Source: Oscheius sp. JU75
Taxonomy: Eukaryota; Nematoda; Chromadorea; Rhabditida; Rhabditidae
DNA length: 64,000 bases
Reading direction: 5' to 3'
Assembly (NCBI GenBank): GCA_037178855.1
Contig: JASJZC010000001.1
Coordinates: 558,001 to 622,000 of the forward strand
Part shown: positions 1 to 11,506 of the stretch, one piece after another
How the letters are laid out: each line of letters begins with the position of its first letter
Numbering within the stretch: the first letter of the stretch is position 1
Notes under the pieces: model-generated
The model's input: the letters and a program-made list of their open reading frames with translations, nothing else
Databases searched by the model: none
What the model was told of the DNA's origin: nothing
Translations under genes and position numbers: made by a program

Positions 1-27
1 GCTTCTCGATCCGTTGACTTGTCTCAC

Positions 28-1857
28 CGTCAGGGATATAGGTAATGGGTTCGAAGAGATTGGTTTTCATTCTGGAAATAGAGAATGAGTTACTATCCCT
101 CTCTTCGACTCACTTAATATACACAACAATAGTAATCTGCTGGTCAATCCGTCGCTGCACCAGCTCCGAGAAAAACTCCCTTCGTCGTCCATCGCCGACA
201 TTCAGAGGCCATCCGCTTCCCTTTGTGAACTCTCTGGGTTCCAGAATAAGGTCCCGAATCAGTTCATTGTTAGCCTGATCCATTACATGAGCCCTGCAAT
301 ATCTTGTTGACAGAGACAGTGACAGGTTCCTTACCTTACTTCCTCCACATTGATATCAGAACACGGACCGTCTTTGAAGTAGAGATGGAGACAGACTTGT
401 CGAGAGGATGGGACAGCGTCTGTTGCTAAATTTAACCATTTCCAGAAAGTTTTGGATGGTTTTACCATTAGAAGTCGCCACGACACATTCATCCGCAAGC
501 CTCAATGCCCATGTGAATTGTACTCCATTGTAGGAGGTAGTGAAGGGAGGGGAGACATTTAGGACGGCCGCCTCAGCATTTTCCAGCAATCTGTAAAAAT
601 TTTATTCCCTAAAGTCCATTGCCATGGTGTTTTTCAGGTCTGCCAAAAGTCAAAAACAGAACTCTAAATACGGTCTGGAACCGGTCGTATCAGGGCGGTG
701 ATTTTTTGATCTGGAACTTTTGCAGAATGCAGTGAGACAAAGAGACAGATAGACAGAGTGACAGAGACCCTCCAGGATTTTTAGATCTTCTCAAAGAGCT
801 CTAGTCACTGGACAGAAACATGAATTCTGAGCCTCACTCTCAAAAAGTGCCTCTGTTGATTTCCGACTACCTGTCTATTCATCTCTTGAGTATAGTCCAC
901 CCTCACTCTCTGTGCAAGATGTCTCTGTTTTGATGAAAGTGCCGCTCACCCCCACTTCCCCATGTGACCTGCTTGGACATAGGAAAGATCACTACGTCAC
1001 AAAGTTGTGGACGGTGCACACCAAGAGCGAAATAGACTTCTGATTCGTGTTCGGAGAAAAGAACCTTTTGATCGCCTGGACAGAATGGATCGGGTCTTTG
1101 CTACGGAACTTTGCCGAACGAGAGAACGAGGGTATTAACTTTGATTGAGAGAGTCTGCACTGAGGAATAAACTTTGGTTGTCAAGGAGCTATAGGACAAG
1201 GAACTCTCTGTCTCTCCTGACTACCTACTCTCCTTGTCTCTCTCTCTCTCTCTCTCTATTCTCTTGACCTCAGATTTTTAATCACTCCCCAAGCGTTATC
1301 TGCAATGGGTTTCCCAAAAAGATTATGCGGTCTCTATCACATTTCGGCAAACTTTTGTCAACAGGATTTTATGATCAGCTCTCTCCGGAAGTAGGTGGCT
1401 TTCTGCTCCAAGTTTCCTCTGTGCGTGAGAGGCGTGGATAAGAGGGGATGAGTCGACGGGATTTGGTAGTCAAGTGGATTTTCTAGTGAGTGAGAGTTAT
1501 TCTGGGAATGGGACTGGGAGCAAGGATTGGATTGGAGTTCATTGAGTATGGACTGGTAGTCAAGTAGTCAAGGTACTGTTTCTGACTGTGGTTCTGATCT
1601 ATTGACTGCTCAGTTTCTGTATCTAGATTCTGGTAGTCAAGAAGGACAGATAAGCATAAAAGCAGAGAAACAGGGAGACAGAAACTGAGATACATAGAGC
1701 CCCTTGACTCTCACTCTCTGTCCATCTTTTTTACCCAGAAATCAAGCGATGCTCACCTTTGTGTAACCTTCAACGGCCAGCTGTATTGAAAACAGATGTG
1801 ATCGTTGTTGTCGGCATCGGATGTTCCGGCAATAACGTGCAGTGGTTCAGTAGTCAT
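28..1857 (-). CDS. Multi-exon nematode protein, C-terminus off the window (weak MATH-like resemblance)
   Basis: Five minus-strand exons join in phase: 1757-1857, 466-590, 335-425, 114-293 and 28-71, the last ending at a GT donor so the gene continues off the left edge. Exon 1 begins MTTEPLHVIAGTSDADNNDH; an in-frame ATG also lies 6 nt upstream. Exon 2 reads NVSPPFTTSYNGVQFTWALR, exon 3 includes HLYFKDGPCSDINVEEVR and exon 4 contains NNELIRDLILEPREF. The introns at 426-465, 294-334 and 72-113 are about 40 nt with good consensus; the first is about 1.17 kb and full of GACAGAG-type repeats. The SPPF...WALRL pattern followed by LYFKDGP loosely resembles MATH-type substrate-binding beta folds of nematode BTB/MATH families, but that is an impression, not an alignment. 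No signal peptide is seen. Coding status is well supported by phase; function is unknown. Confidence 0.65.
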
Positions 1858-2191
1858 TTTCATTAGTCATTAACTGAAAACTGATTTTGAAGGTGGTATA
1901 ATAACACAAAAGGTCAAAGAAAACAAGAGAGAGACACGACCAATTGTGGTCGTTTTGGGGGCACAGGGGAGGCATCGGAAACAGCGCCTGAACCGGAACT
2001 ATGCAGTAATGGAGAAGGCACAGTGAAGACGAGGGGCACCGTGGTGAACGCTCAAAAGAACCGTAAAATTGGTCAAATGGGTGGGTGTCTCTCTTTCTCT
2101 GTCTCTCTAAAAGACAAAAAAAGGCCAAAAGAGCAGCTCTGGTTGCCCCAGCCTACCGAATAAGGAACGAGTCGAGGTCGGCAGAGTGGGA

Positions 2192-2323
2192 TTATTTTCC
2201 GCAGCGCTGAACTTTCTGAATCAGCTGCGCCAAGCTTTTCTGGGCGGGAAACGTGTGAAATGGGGAAGCGGCAGAAATGGCGTCATATCCACTGTCAATC
2301 TCCTGGGAGATCACTGACGTCAT
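2192..2323 (-). CDS. Possible small ORF or terminal exon (43 aa)
   Basis: A 43-codon minus-strand frame starts MTSVISQEIDSGYDAISAAS and ends VQRCGK-stop. Its composition looks protein-like compared with the repeat-rich surroundings. It could be the last exon of a longer gene, but no good acceptor or upstream exon was found. Coding status is uncertain. Confidence 0.2.
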   Translation of the reverse strand: MTSVISQEIDSGYDAISAASPFHTFPAQKSLAQLIQKVQRCGK

Positions 2324-4230
2324 CTCGTCAGCGCACGAGGTCAGAATTCAAATTTTTGGCACGCGTCGAGCGCGTAGAGGATAGTGTAAAGTCTAGGGAG
2401 GAAGTATAGCTCATGTACTAATGGCTCTGATTCACTGATAAATAAAGGGACACTTTTCGGATGTTGTGACACCTTGGATGAGCAGAGATTAGAAAGCAGG
2501 AGGTTACAAATAAGAGCGGGGTCAGAGAGATCAGGCACTGATCCCTTTGGCCAAGATTGTAAAGGTATAAAGATCAACTTAATTCAAAGAAAATAGAATG
2601 GGACAATAGTATTTGGATTATTGCATGTCACCCCGAATTCAAATACTGTTTTCCCAGGTTTCCATACTTTCTGGCTAGACCCTATGTGACATGTTTCCGT
2701 CTGTTTGGTTTGAACAAAAACATCAGATCAAGATGGACAAAAAGACTATAGAACGACAATATAGGATGTTATGTATGTCAAGTTGTCGTATTGTATTGCA
2801 CTACGAGTTCAAGAGACACTCGATGGACTCCAGACCATTCAAAAAGTACGATCTCTCAAATTTATGAGACCGTAGCACTAATTTTTGATCCAGACCATCT
2901 TTGAGATGTGCATTCAAACTTAAAGCTTCCTGTCCGACGTTCAAAATTGTATAGCATGGCGAAGCTGATACTACCTTTTATCTCAATATGTGTGCTTCTG
3001 TAGCTTTGTCGTGGCCTCAATCGGCAAGCCAAGAATTATTGCGGATTTAGTTGGCAAGTTAGGCAATAGTGTCTGTCCGTCCGTGCATCACCACGAGAAA
3101 AAGCTGACATGTCAAGAATTAGGTTGAGAAGTCAGCTTTGGGGAAAATTTCGGAACTTAGGCTATTGGAGAAGTGGCGTAGCAGCCTGTTGTCAATACTA
3201 AGAAACGGCGAAGCAATCGTAAACGGCTGGTTTTGCCTAAAGTGAAAGCGTCCAATCGTGGGATGAGTAGAGATTAAAGAATGTGAGAGCAGTTTAGGAA
3301 CTAAGGAGCTATTCAAGGGAAATAGTCATTTGCAAAACTCCCCACCGTGTGTTCAGACTATGCACATGGACGCGCGTGCTCTGTAAAACCCGGCTTAACT
3401 TTTGAAAAGCGAATACAGAGATGGGACAGAGAACCAGTCTTTTGAAAACTGGGAAAGAGAGAGAGGGAGATCTGACCGGTCATCAGGCTTTGTGAGACTT
3501 CCTGACACTGCCGAAAGAAGAGGGGGTACCGGGATCCCGTGACCGGCTCAAAACAGCTCAGTGTAAAGCTTGATCTGGACTTTTGCTGTGGCCCTCTCGG
3601 CGGACTTTGAACCGCAAGGTACGGGACGGAAGGACATTTCCGATCGATTCTGAAAGTACCAGACACTCGTTTGAGAAACTGATTTATACTCTCTGTTCTC
3701 TGTCCAAACTGTTTTATGGTGTCCAAGTTTGAAGGGCAAGTGGGGGAAAAAGTCCTGGAAGAGTTTTAGGGAAGTAAGGGAACAAATATTGACCGAGACC
3801 GTATTGGAAGAGAGAGAATAAGGGTCAAGAGACAGAAAGACAGAGCATCTCATTGAAAAAAATCCCGGCTCTCATACACTTTGTGGCATAAGTCAGCGCG
3901 AAAAAACCGACAGGCGCGCGTCTTTTACGATGACGAGAGTGTGGGGGAAATCAGGCCATTTTTCTTCCTCCTTCTACTGTACTAAAGTATCTGATATCTG
4001 TTTTGGTAAAAGGTTATCAGAAGGTACAGATGAGAGAGAAAGTGGTCTTTGTCTCTTTGTGTCCTTTAGGACAAACGAACCAATACAAACACATGTGTAG
4101 CTGGACTTTACGACCCAGCGCCTCGGGGCAACTCCCAGAATAAATGGCTTGTTTGACGGTCAGTGATCAAGATTGTTCTGATTGGTTAAAAGGCAAGAAT
4201 TATCCTTAGGAGTTCAAAAAGGAGAAATGG
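2324..4230. other. No gene seen; repeat-rich spacer
   Basis: Short chance ORFs only. At 3072-3120 lies a segment (GTCCGTCCGT, CACCACGAGAAAAAGCTGAC, TGTCAAGAATTA) that recurs in similar form at 59472-59530 next to a transposon-like element, so it is probably a fragment of a dispersed repeat. Confidence 0.5.
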
Positions 4231-4300
4231 TCTGGATTGGAACCGAACCCCGGACCTTTTTCTTAAGTGCATCGTCTTAGACCACTAGACCATTTGAGCA
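4231..4300 (-). repeat. tRNA-like repeat
   Basis: On the minus strand an A-box-like TGGTCTAGTGGTCTAAG is followed by a B-box-like GGTTCGGTTCC. The anticodon and acceptor arms do not pair well, so it is a tRNA-derived repeat rather than a functional tRNA. The inverted-repeat module at 4416-4475 lies about 115 nt upstream in the same orientation. Confidence 0.6.
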
Positions 4301-4415
4301 AAGGCAGCGGCCAAAAGGTCATTAATAGAATTGGTTCGGGACTACTACCTTGTAGCTAAGGATTGATAGCGATTTTTACTATTTTTCAGTTACAAGATTA
4401 CATTTTCAAAACTTG

Positions 4416-4475
4416 CGAAGTTTTACAACGTTTTATAGCAGATCAAGCTCTACAACTTTGCGGAACATCGCATCT
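4416..4475 (-). repeat. TTCTACAAAGTTGTAGA-type inverted-repeat module
   Basis: Contains CTCTACAACTTTGCGGAACA, the reverse of the dispersed motif GTTCTACAAAGTTGTAGAGC seen elsewhere in the window (8032, 10063, 18602, 27801, 39236, 54254). It is upstream of the tRNA-like unit at 4231-4300. Confidence 0.6.
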
Positions 4476-5446
4476 AACAATGAGTTCTTGAGACCGAAAG
4501 AGGGTCCAGAACAAATGTCATAGGTCATGAGTGATTCGACTAGAAATTTCCAAAACTCTGGCTGTCAAAATGAGAAGAAGTGGTGGAAACACTTGGCTCC
4601 AATGGGTCCAGGAAGGCAGCCTATGACACAAAACAAACAGCTGTCTCTTTCACTCTCTCTCTCCCACTAGAGACGAAGAAAAACAAGAGCAAAGAACTAA
4701 AAAAATGTACCAGGGGCTTCAGGACCAGGAAATGGGAGACGAGTGTTTAGAGCGGGAATCTTTTCTATAAACGGCCCGTGGAAAACAGCCCGCCTGCTTC
4801 GATCGATGGCCTTCTGATCGAAGACCACCTCTCTCTCTTCCAGGCTTTTGTTCTTAGCCGAGAGTGTTCTGAAGGGGAAGGGGAAGACGAGAAGAAGTGG
4901 ACACTTTTTGGAACCACGTGTGTCGAAGAGAGGGAGAGAGACGATGAAAACAAGTTGATATTGGGGGCAAACAGGAGAGAGAAGGAGACTATTCTTAAGT
5001 TTGAAGAGTCTATTTTTGTTTGCACTTGGAAATTCTTTATAGGGGAAAACTTTTGAAGGGGGTTCGATAAGAGTTTTCGAAGCTGTTTCTGTCTGTCTCT
5101 CTGTTCAAAAAATCAGTCTAGAGCTAAAATCAGTACAGCGACGCGTCTGACTGTTTCGAAAAAGGTTTAACGTGTGAATTTTAAAGTATTGTCGCCAGAG
5201 TTCCGCCGAGATCATCTAAGCCTGTCGATCCGATTAACTGTTGTGACATCGGCTGGAGAGAGGGGACCAAACAAAGAACAACAGTCACGCTACGAGGCAG
5301 AGATTTACGACGGGATACGAGGTAAGGAGAGAAGCAGAAAACAACTAGAGAACTAGGAGCGACGGATAGCCGTGTTTTTGAACTGAATGGTCCGAAATTG
5401 CGGAAAAGGAAATAAGGATCTAGTCGTCACGACAAAACAATTTGTT

Positions 5447-5515
5447 CTATGAGGGATCGAACCTCTGACCTCCGAGATGCCAAGCAAGAAACTTAGCCAC
5501 TCGGCCATGAGTGCA
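5447..5515 (-). repeat. tRNA-like repeat (Ser/Leu-like A box)
   Basis: The minus strand has GGCCGAGTGGCTAAG (A box) and GGTTCGATCCC (B box), the signature of class II tRNAs. The acceptor and anticodon arms do not fold convincingly, so it is a pseudogene or tRNA-derived repeat. Confidence 0.55.
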
Positions 5516-6020
5516 GAGTTTTGAACGACAATAGTACTATTACTGTGTGTAAGCAGAGCCGGTGTTATGCGCGTCGCCACTTTTTCAAACCGAGCGCAAA
5601 ATCGTTTTCTTAAGTACAGTATCCCACAGAAATCCTGGTTTAAACCGATTTTGCCACAGAATACCATATACCCTAAAATAATCTAAAGCGGCTAGAGAGC
5701 TAATATGTTTTTGAAACTTTAAGATCAAAAAAGTATGTTGAAATCAAAACACACGTAGTCTCCGTGACCCAGGAATTGATAGAGAGACAGAGAGGGAGAG
5801 AGACCCTGGTTCGACAACAGATGTGTCAATCTGCCACATGGGAAGTGGGCCCCAAGGGTTCCAAGAAGATGGGTAGGGTGTGACAAATTTGTTTTTTCTA
5901 CCACGAGGCCGAAAATTGAGTGTGGAGATTGGAGGCAAAGAGTCAAAACAAAAGAGAACAGTGGGGAAAGCAGCCCTTCGCTCTGGTAGCCCCCTATGAA
6001 AATCGACCGCGCTTTGTTTC

Positions 6021-6108
6021 CTATGGCCGAATGGTTAGAGCAGCGAATTTTTGAAAAAGTCAGACGCGTCGCTAACATCTGACAGACCCAGGTTCGTGTC
6101 CAGGAGGG
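6021..6108 (+). repeat. tRNA-like repeat (Ser/Leu-like)
   Basis: The plus strand has GGCCGAATGGTTAGAGC (A box) and GGTTCGTGTCC (B box) 57 nt apart, as in class II tRNAs with a long variable arm. Acceptor pairing is poor, so it is probably a decayed tRNA. Confidence 0.5.
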
Positions 6109-7829
6109 TGCAAAACTTCTTTTTGAAGACTAACAAACTCTGTCTAGGATCTGGACCGAAATACACTTTTTTCTGAGGGAGGAAAACAAGATGATACGGG
6201 CTTATCAACTCTCCGAAGTTCCGGGGGATGATTCCAAAATCGTCCCGGAGAAGGCAATTGTGACGCATTTTCATTAGGCTCCCCAAGCCGTTGAAGTAGA
6301 TGGGATGTAAACATGGAGAGGGTGAGATCTATTCATAGAGCCGTAAACAGATGCCGAAGCCTGGAAAAGGAGCGAATGATCGGAAGATCTTGAGGGAGAG
6401 AGGAATAGTTCTGCCACTGCCTCTCTGTCCCTCTGTCTCTTTGTTTCTTATCTCTGTCAATCTGTCTCTCTATCACTCTTCCAGACATTTTCCTAAATCC
6501 AAACCAAGCTGTCAACACGTCAAAAATCTGACCAAACAAGGGGCTTAAAATGGCAGAAAGGAATGTGTTCCTCCCATTTAAATGGACCCCTGCTGCCAGT
6601 CAACAAGACGAGGAAACGCGATTTTTTATTGACTTTCGGGCGGTCCTTAGAGTTCATTTTCGTCTCTCATTCACTGTCTCTGGGCATTATCAATATTTTC
6701 GCTCTAGGGAAGGCTGCCGCTCAGTGATCCTTCCATTTTCCTTGTTAGAGTCTCCCTCTGTTTTTGTGAGTCGCGAGTGAGAGGAAAATTGAATAAAAAT
6801 GGATAGGAGATCACGTGGTTTGGGCAGAAATTAACTTAGGAAGTCAGGGATTAGACAGAATGATAGAGAGACAGAGGGAAATAAAGTGCCTTTGGCAAAC
6901 GAAGCAAAGGGCAAACTAACATGCGACAACTGTCCTGGGTGAGCACGCTCATTAATATCGCTGTCAGAAGAGGGAGAACTGAGAGCTCAAACATTCCACA
7001 TTACAGATTTTCCGAAGGTGAGACACTGAGCAGAGAGTGTGTGAGAGACGGATTGGGAAAGTGAGTACGTGGGAAAGAAAGAATGTCCTGTGACCCGGCA
7101 CGAGCCAGGCGCTACATGGGGGGAGGAGCTTGGAGTGACCACGTGGGTCAGAGCTTGGAAAGAGTCAGGGCGTGCGAAGGATCAGAGAGAGACAGAGAGA
7201 CAGGTTTTTTTAGTTCAAAGCTGGGAGACCGGGTGGCGCCATGCTTCAGGATAACAATTGATTTTTAGCAAAGAATTCGGTAGGAGCGGATGGTCAATAA
7301 ACTGGCGGGAAGAAGCTGTGATAAGGAAGATAGAGAGACAAAAAATATCGAATGATCAAGCGAGACAAAGAGACAGAGAGACAGGAAGGCAAAAAGGCAG
7401 AAGGACAGAGAGACGAAGAGACAGAGACACAGAGAGATAGAGAGACAAAGAGAGGCGCTTCCTCTCTCTCTCTCTCTCTCCTCGACTATACTAAAATCAC
7501 CTGAGGCTGTGAAACATTTTCCGCTCTCTTGTCAGTTTATCAGCTGTTTACCACCTCTCCCCTTTCGAATATTACACACACAGTGGCTCAGGCAGGACAG
7601 AAAAACATGTCTTTTTCTTTTCCTATCTTGCACAGCAGATGTGATGATCTGTGATGGGATGACTTTACAGAATAGTCATTAATTGTGCTCACTTTTTTTG
7701 GTGATCTTTAGGACCTGGGGAGAAGATTTATAGCCAAAATAGGTACGTAAACAAAGACAACCAGATCCTGGATTGGGTTTAGAGATCCGAAAAATTCCCG
7801 AACATATAGAAGAAAATGTAAAAACTGAT
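6109..7829. other. No gene seen; GACAGA-rich spacer
   Basis: Several 60-80-aa frames occur but are dominated by GACAGA repeats (7180-7460 reads as runs of R/Q/E/T), and none has splice sites or codon bias suggesting a gene. A protein-like minus frame at about 6130-6300 is listed under rejected items. Confidence 0.4.
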
Positions 7830-7912
7830 GCAATCCGCAGGATTCGAACCTGCGCCCTCCGAAGAGGACTGCGACCTGAACGCAGCGCCTTAGACCACTC
7901 GGCCAGAATTGC
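7830..7912 (-). tRNA. tRNA-Leu (anticodon CAG)
   Basis: Complete 83-nt class II tRNA. The acceptor stem GCAATTC pairs with GGATTGC (seven pairs including one G.T). The A box is GGCCGAGTGGTCTAAGGCG, the anticodon loop TTCAGGT gives anticodon CAG at 7876-7878, a long variable arm TCCTCTTCGGAGGG follows, and the T arm has the B box GGTTCGAATCC. A TTTTT tract just beyond the 3' end on the minus strand (about 7820-7824) can serve as RNA polymerase III terminator. It is the only tRNA-like sequence in the window that folds fully. Confidence 0.95.
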
Positions 7913-8031
7913 CTGTTTATTGGCAGATAGGTTGCCGATGTAGTACCACTGAGACGAGCCCTGCGCTTTTGGAGCAAAACTGGACGATTGCGGACTCGAA
8001 AATTGAGGGAAACAACAACAGTTTGAGCTTG

Positions 8032-8092
8032 TAATGTTCTACAAAGTCGTAGAGGAGGTCAAAAGCTACACGTTAGCAGAAAATCGCACATA
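8032..8092 (+). repeat. TTCTACAAAGTTGTAGA-type inverted-repeat module
   Basis: Contains TGTTCTACAAAGTCGTAGAG, a near copy of the motif at 10063. It lies about 100 nt upstream of the degenerate tRNA-like unit at 8193. Confidence 0.55.
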
Positions 8093-8192
8093 CTGAACCT
8101 GAAATGACCGAAATTATACTACTTTTTGTGCTCTAATGCTAAAAAGAAAATATCTGAATATCAGACAAACACAATTCGGTCACGATTTCCGT

Positions 8193-8265
8193 CACCGTGG
8201 AATGTGGCTAAAGCACTAGGCTGCCGTCCGCATGGTCCGATTACATGCGGTAGCCAATCTTTTTC
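8193..8265 (+). repeat. Degenerate tRNA-like repeat
   Basis: Plus-strand GTGGAATGTGGCTAAAGC resembles an A box, and GGTCCGATTACATGC about 30 nt downstream resembles a decayed B box. The call rests largely on its position downstream of the inverted-repeat module. Confidence 0.35.
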
Positions 8266-8694
8266 TTTTAAACTTTCAGAATAAAAAAGTACATAGCTTT
8301 TGCTGAAAAGCACATATTTAAGATAATTTTTTTTTTCAAATTGTAAACGGCGGCCTGCGAAAAAGTGTACGGGAGACAAGAGGGAGCCGATTGTGAGACA
8401 CGGGAAGAGAGTACATAGTACGTCAGCGGCCAGAGACTATCCCTGTCAGGGATCGAAAAAGTTCAAGCAGAAGGTCAGAGTGAGAGAGAGGGTGATGAAA
8501 TCTTGTGGGGGGAATTGGGAGATTAGATCTGGTTGGCTGGAGCCATTGGTAGGTATGTGATAAAAGAGGGACAGAGAGACAGAGACAAAGAGGTAGCAGG
8601 AGATCGGCAGTCTACAGGCTGCGATGCAGCATACCAATCAGCTCAGACTACCTAAATTCTATGACTTTTCGCCACATCCCCATTCTCCATCAAA

Positions 8695-8943
8695 ATGAAA
8701 ATCTTCATCCTCTTCGCTCTCCTTATTCTGATTCAGTGTCTATACCAATCATCCTGTCATTTCCTACCGCTTAACGCACCACGGCTAAGTGTAAAGACCC
8801 GTATCAAAGAATCCCGGCTTGCGAAGTTTTCAAATCTGCAAAGCAGTAAAGTCGGCTGCCGACAAGTGCTGTCAGAACCACGGATACGAAGTATAAAAAT
8901 TCTGCGATGGATGTAGGAAGACCATTTGTGGATGGTACCTTGG
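8695..8943 (+). pseudogene. Decayed cysteine-rich secreted peptide gene
   Basis: An ATG at 8695 opens a good signal peptide (MKIFILFALLILIQCLYQSS). Downstream, a different frame encodes a cysteine pattern (AADKCCQNHGYEV, then FCDGC and KTICGW) shared with the loci at 53632-53886 and 54660-54860. The signal-peptide frame and the cysteine frame are out of register and the cysteine frame holds a TAA, so the gene appears broken unless an unrecognised intron removes both problems. The family looks like a small secreted disulfide-rich peptide; its function is unknown. Confidence 0.5.
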
Positions 8944-9447
8944 TTAATTTTTTCTGTAGGAAAATGAATAAATTAAGATTGTAACTGTTTCAAAAAAGAC
9001 AGAGAGATGAGTATCGATGCAACACGCGAAACAGAAAGACAGTTGTGAAACTCCCATGATCAGACACATGTGTTTTTGCCTTTCCCACAATACGGAGGAG
9101 TCCAGACCGCATGCTAGTAGAAATGAAACAACAGTCAATTGACGTCGTTGCGGCCAGGAGAAGACAAGTTCAAAACAGAGATCGCTGTTTTTATCTATGT
9201 CTCTATGTCTCTCTGTCTCTCTGGCCCTCTGACTCTCTATGGAAACTAGGGAGCCATACGTGAAAAGAGCAAAAAGCCAACGTCAACATGTTTCCATGGA
9301 AAACTTTTTAATAGGGAGAGAGGGAGAGACATAGCCGAAAATCTCCATTTTCAGAGCCATGTGAAACACAATACCGATGTTCTTTGACCATCGTAGCGTA
9401 TGCTAGTGGTTTTCGAACACTAGTGGAACCAAAGAAAAGAGTTGTCA

Positions 9448-9511
9448 GCGCTCGGAGTCGAGCCAGGGACCTTATTCTTATAGAACCAAACGTTTGTCCA
9501 CTCGGCTATGA
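9448..9511 (-). repeat. tRNA-like repeat
   Basis: The minus strand has TAGCCGAGTGGACAAACG (A box) and GGCTCGACTCC (B box). No complete fold, so tRNA-derived. Confidence 0.5.
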
Positions 9512-10062
9512 ATGCAAAGCTGCGCGAAAAAGGAAGTAGAAGACTAGGCTACAAAAAATGGGCGATAGGATAACGTAAAAAAACGACAAAGAGGTGTCCA
9601 ATGGAAAAAGAGAGAATACTAAACATCTAAACACTCTCTCTGGGTTTTTGTGTGAAAGTGTTTGTGGCGTGTGTGCTGTCGCAGCTGCTCCGACGTGTGA
9701 GCCTCTCCTCCCCCTTGTGTACAATTCTACCAAACAGTATAATCTCTCTGTCTCGGTCTCTCTATCACTCTTTCATGCTATGTGTCCTCGGGACAATCGG
9801 GGTACACGTGATCGTGTCATTTAGCCTGTGAAACATTCAAAATCCCGTTTCGGGTTTCAATTTTCACTGAAGGCTGGAGGTCGAAGGGGCTACTGCGAGA
9901 CATTTCAAATATTTTATCAGAGTTTGAAACAAGGTTTCGGCAGACTTTTGTCACTAAGTGACACATGAATCGGCAGATCCCATGGCAGATTTTCCCGAGT
10001 GCATGCAGCAGACATCATACTTGTCTTGTCATTTTCGGGTCAATGGAGTTATTTTATGATCC

Positions 10063-10116
10063 TGCGTTGTTCTACAAAGCTGTAGAGCACTAACTATAAC
10101 TTTGCAGTACATCGGA
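10063..10116 (+). repeat. TTCTACAAAGTTGTAGA-type inverted-repeat module
   Basis: Reads TTGTTCTACAAAGCTGTAGA, then about 15 nt later AACTTTGCAGTACATCGG. The two halves are imperfect inverted repeats of each other. It lies about 114 nt upstream of the tRNA-like unit at 10230. Confidence 0.6.
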
Positions 10117-10229
10117 GAATTTCAAAAATTAATTTTGAGCCTGAAAAAGCCGAAACCTTAGCGGACACGAGTTTTCTATTTGGAGAAAGCGCTCTCAGAA
10201 TCTCCATAGAATTTCGGAGCGATCTTTGT

Positions 10230-10294
10230 CGTCGTGGCCTAGTGGCAGCAACGACTGTCACTAACAAGGTAAAGGTTCGATCCCACCCCACGGA
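10230..10294 (+). repeat. tRNA-like repeat (Asp-like) with T-run
   Basis: GTGGCCTAGTGGCAGC (A box), CGACTGTCACTAAC resembling a tRNA-Asp(GTC) anticodon arm, and GGTTCGATCCC (B box). Five base pairs of acceptor stem (CGTGG with CCACG) can form, and a run of eight T follows at about 10300, so it could still be transcribed by polymerase III. The fold is otherwise incomplete. Confidence 0.55.
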
Positions 10295-10299
10295 AACCT

Positions 10300-11506
10300 T
10301 TTTTTTTTGTTTAATTTTTGAAGAGAATGAAGCATAGGGGATCGAAAATCAGACGCTGTTCCATTTGACAGCGTCTCTAAGCGGATACAAAAACACAGAA
10401 TCAACAAAACATGCGATTGCTTTGCAAAATGTAGGCACACAGTTGTTTTCTTCCTCTGCCCCTCTCTCTCTCTCTCTGTCATCTGTGCCATTCATTCCCG
10501 CTCAAGCTGCCACAGGGAGAGAAACATTGCAAAAACAAAACAAATACTCTATCTCTCAGGAAAACACATGAGCTGTATAGCTCATAAAAGCATCACCCCT
10601 TTCGGGTAAACTAATTTTTTGGGCTGTCTGGACCGGAGACACGTGGCCAGACATGTTTCTGTTTATGTTGCACCCGCGGGTCATTTATCTTGGTTCGGAT
10701 TGATTTTATGAAGGAAGATAGAGAAGCGAACGACAACAGAATCAGTTCTCTCTCTGTCTCTTTGTCTCAATATCAGACTAAAAAGGACAATCTGCGCCGA
10801 AAGAGGAAGGAGCTTTCGTGTTCCAGGTGGTGCTTGTTTTGCAAGTCGGCTGTCAATTAACTCGGCGAGCAAAGAAGCACATCCAGTAGCAGCTGGTAAT
10901 CCAGTTGAACTTTAGCGCGTGTCAAACAATATAGCAGGCTCCGGAGGGAGAAAAACAGGACAAGGCTCTCGTAATGTGAACACCGAGTGGCTTAGCCTCC
11001 CTCGGAATGGGATGAAATTTGAGATCAAGAGGTAGTGGTCAAGGAGATGAGAGGGACAAGCAGCGGCACTATACAAAGGACTCTGTTTAGTAATTCGATC
11101 TTTCTCTTTCTCCCAGGTATTGTTAATTAACAAGGGGAATGTTTATCGGGTACCTATGACTGTCAGTGTAAGTCACAGTAACCCTGAATCAGCCGACAGT
11201 CGTTCTCTCTGTGTCTCTGTACACCTTGAATTGGATTAGTTAACTATCCGTCTCTATTTTTGTCCGAGAATCTCTCGGCCTCTACCATTTTATCATACCT
11301 ACTAGTCCCTCTTATCACCCCAGAGACAGCCATATCGTTGGTTTAATTACCCAAGTTTGAGGTATTACAATGCTTCCGACCCTGCTCTGGTAGAGGTTGA
11401 AAGAAGTTTTGGAACAGCCTTCCCTCTAGGGAAGGCAACAAAAAATTGACTTGTCATGACAATACAGCTCTAATCCAATGTCAATCATTGTTCCAAAAGT
11501 TCATTG
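10300..11506. other. No gene seen
   Basis: Simple TCTCTG repeats and chance ORFs. Nothing with splice sites or recognisable protein sequence was found before the secreted-protein gene at 11507. Confidence 0.4.

Noticed and set aside
4778-5056. 92-codon acidic plus-strand ORF
   Set aside because: Begins with GTG, has no ATG, and consists largely of GA-rich sequence.
5171-5322. Plus-strand open stretch ending at a GTAAGG donor (LSPEFRRDHLSLSIRLTVVT)
   Set aside because: No ATG and an in-frame stop just upstream, no good acceptor, no partner exon.
6130-6300. Minus-strand frame with MKMRHNCLLRDDFGIIPRNF
   Set aside because: The composition is protein-like, but no start, acceptor or downstream exon could be found and the frame runs into a tRNA-like repeat.
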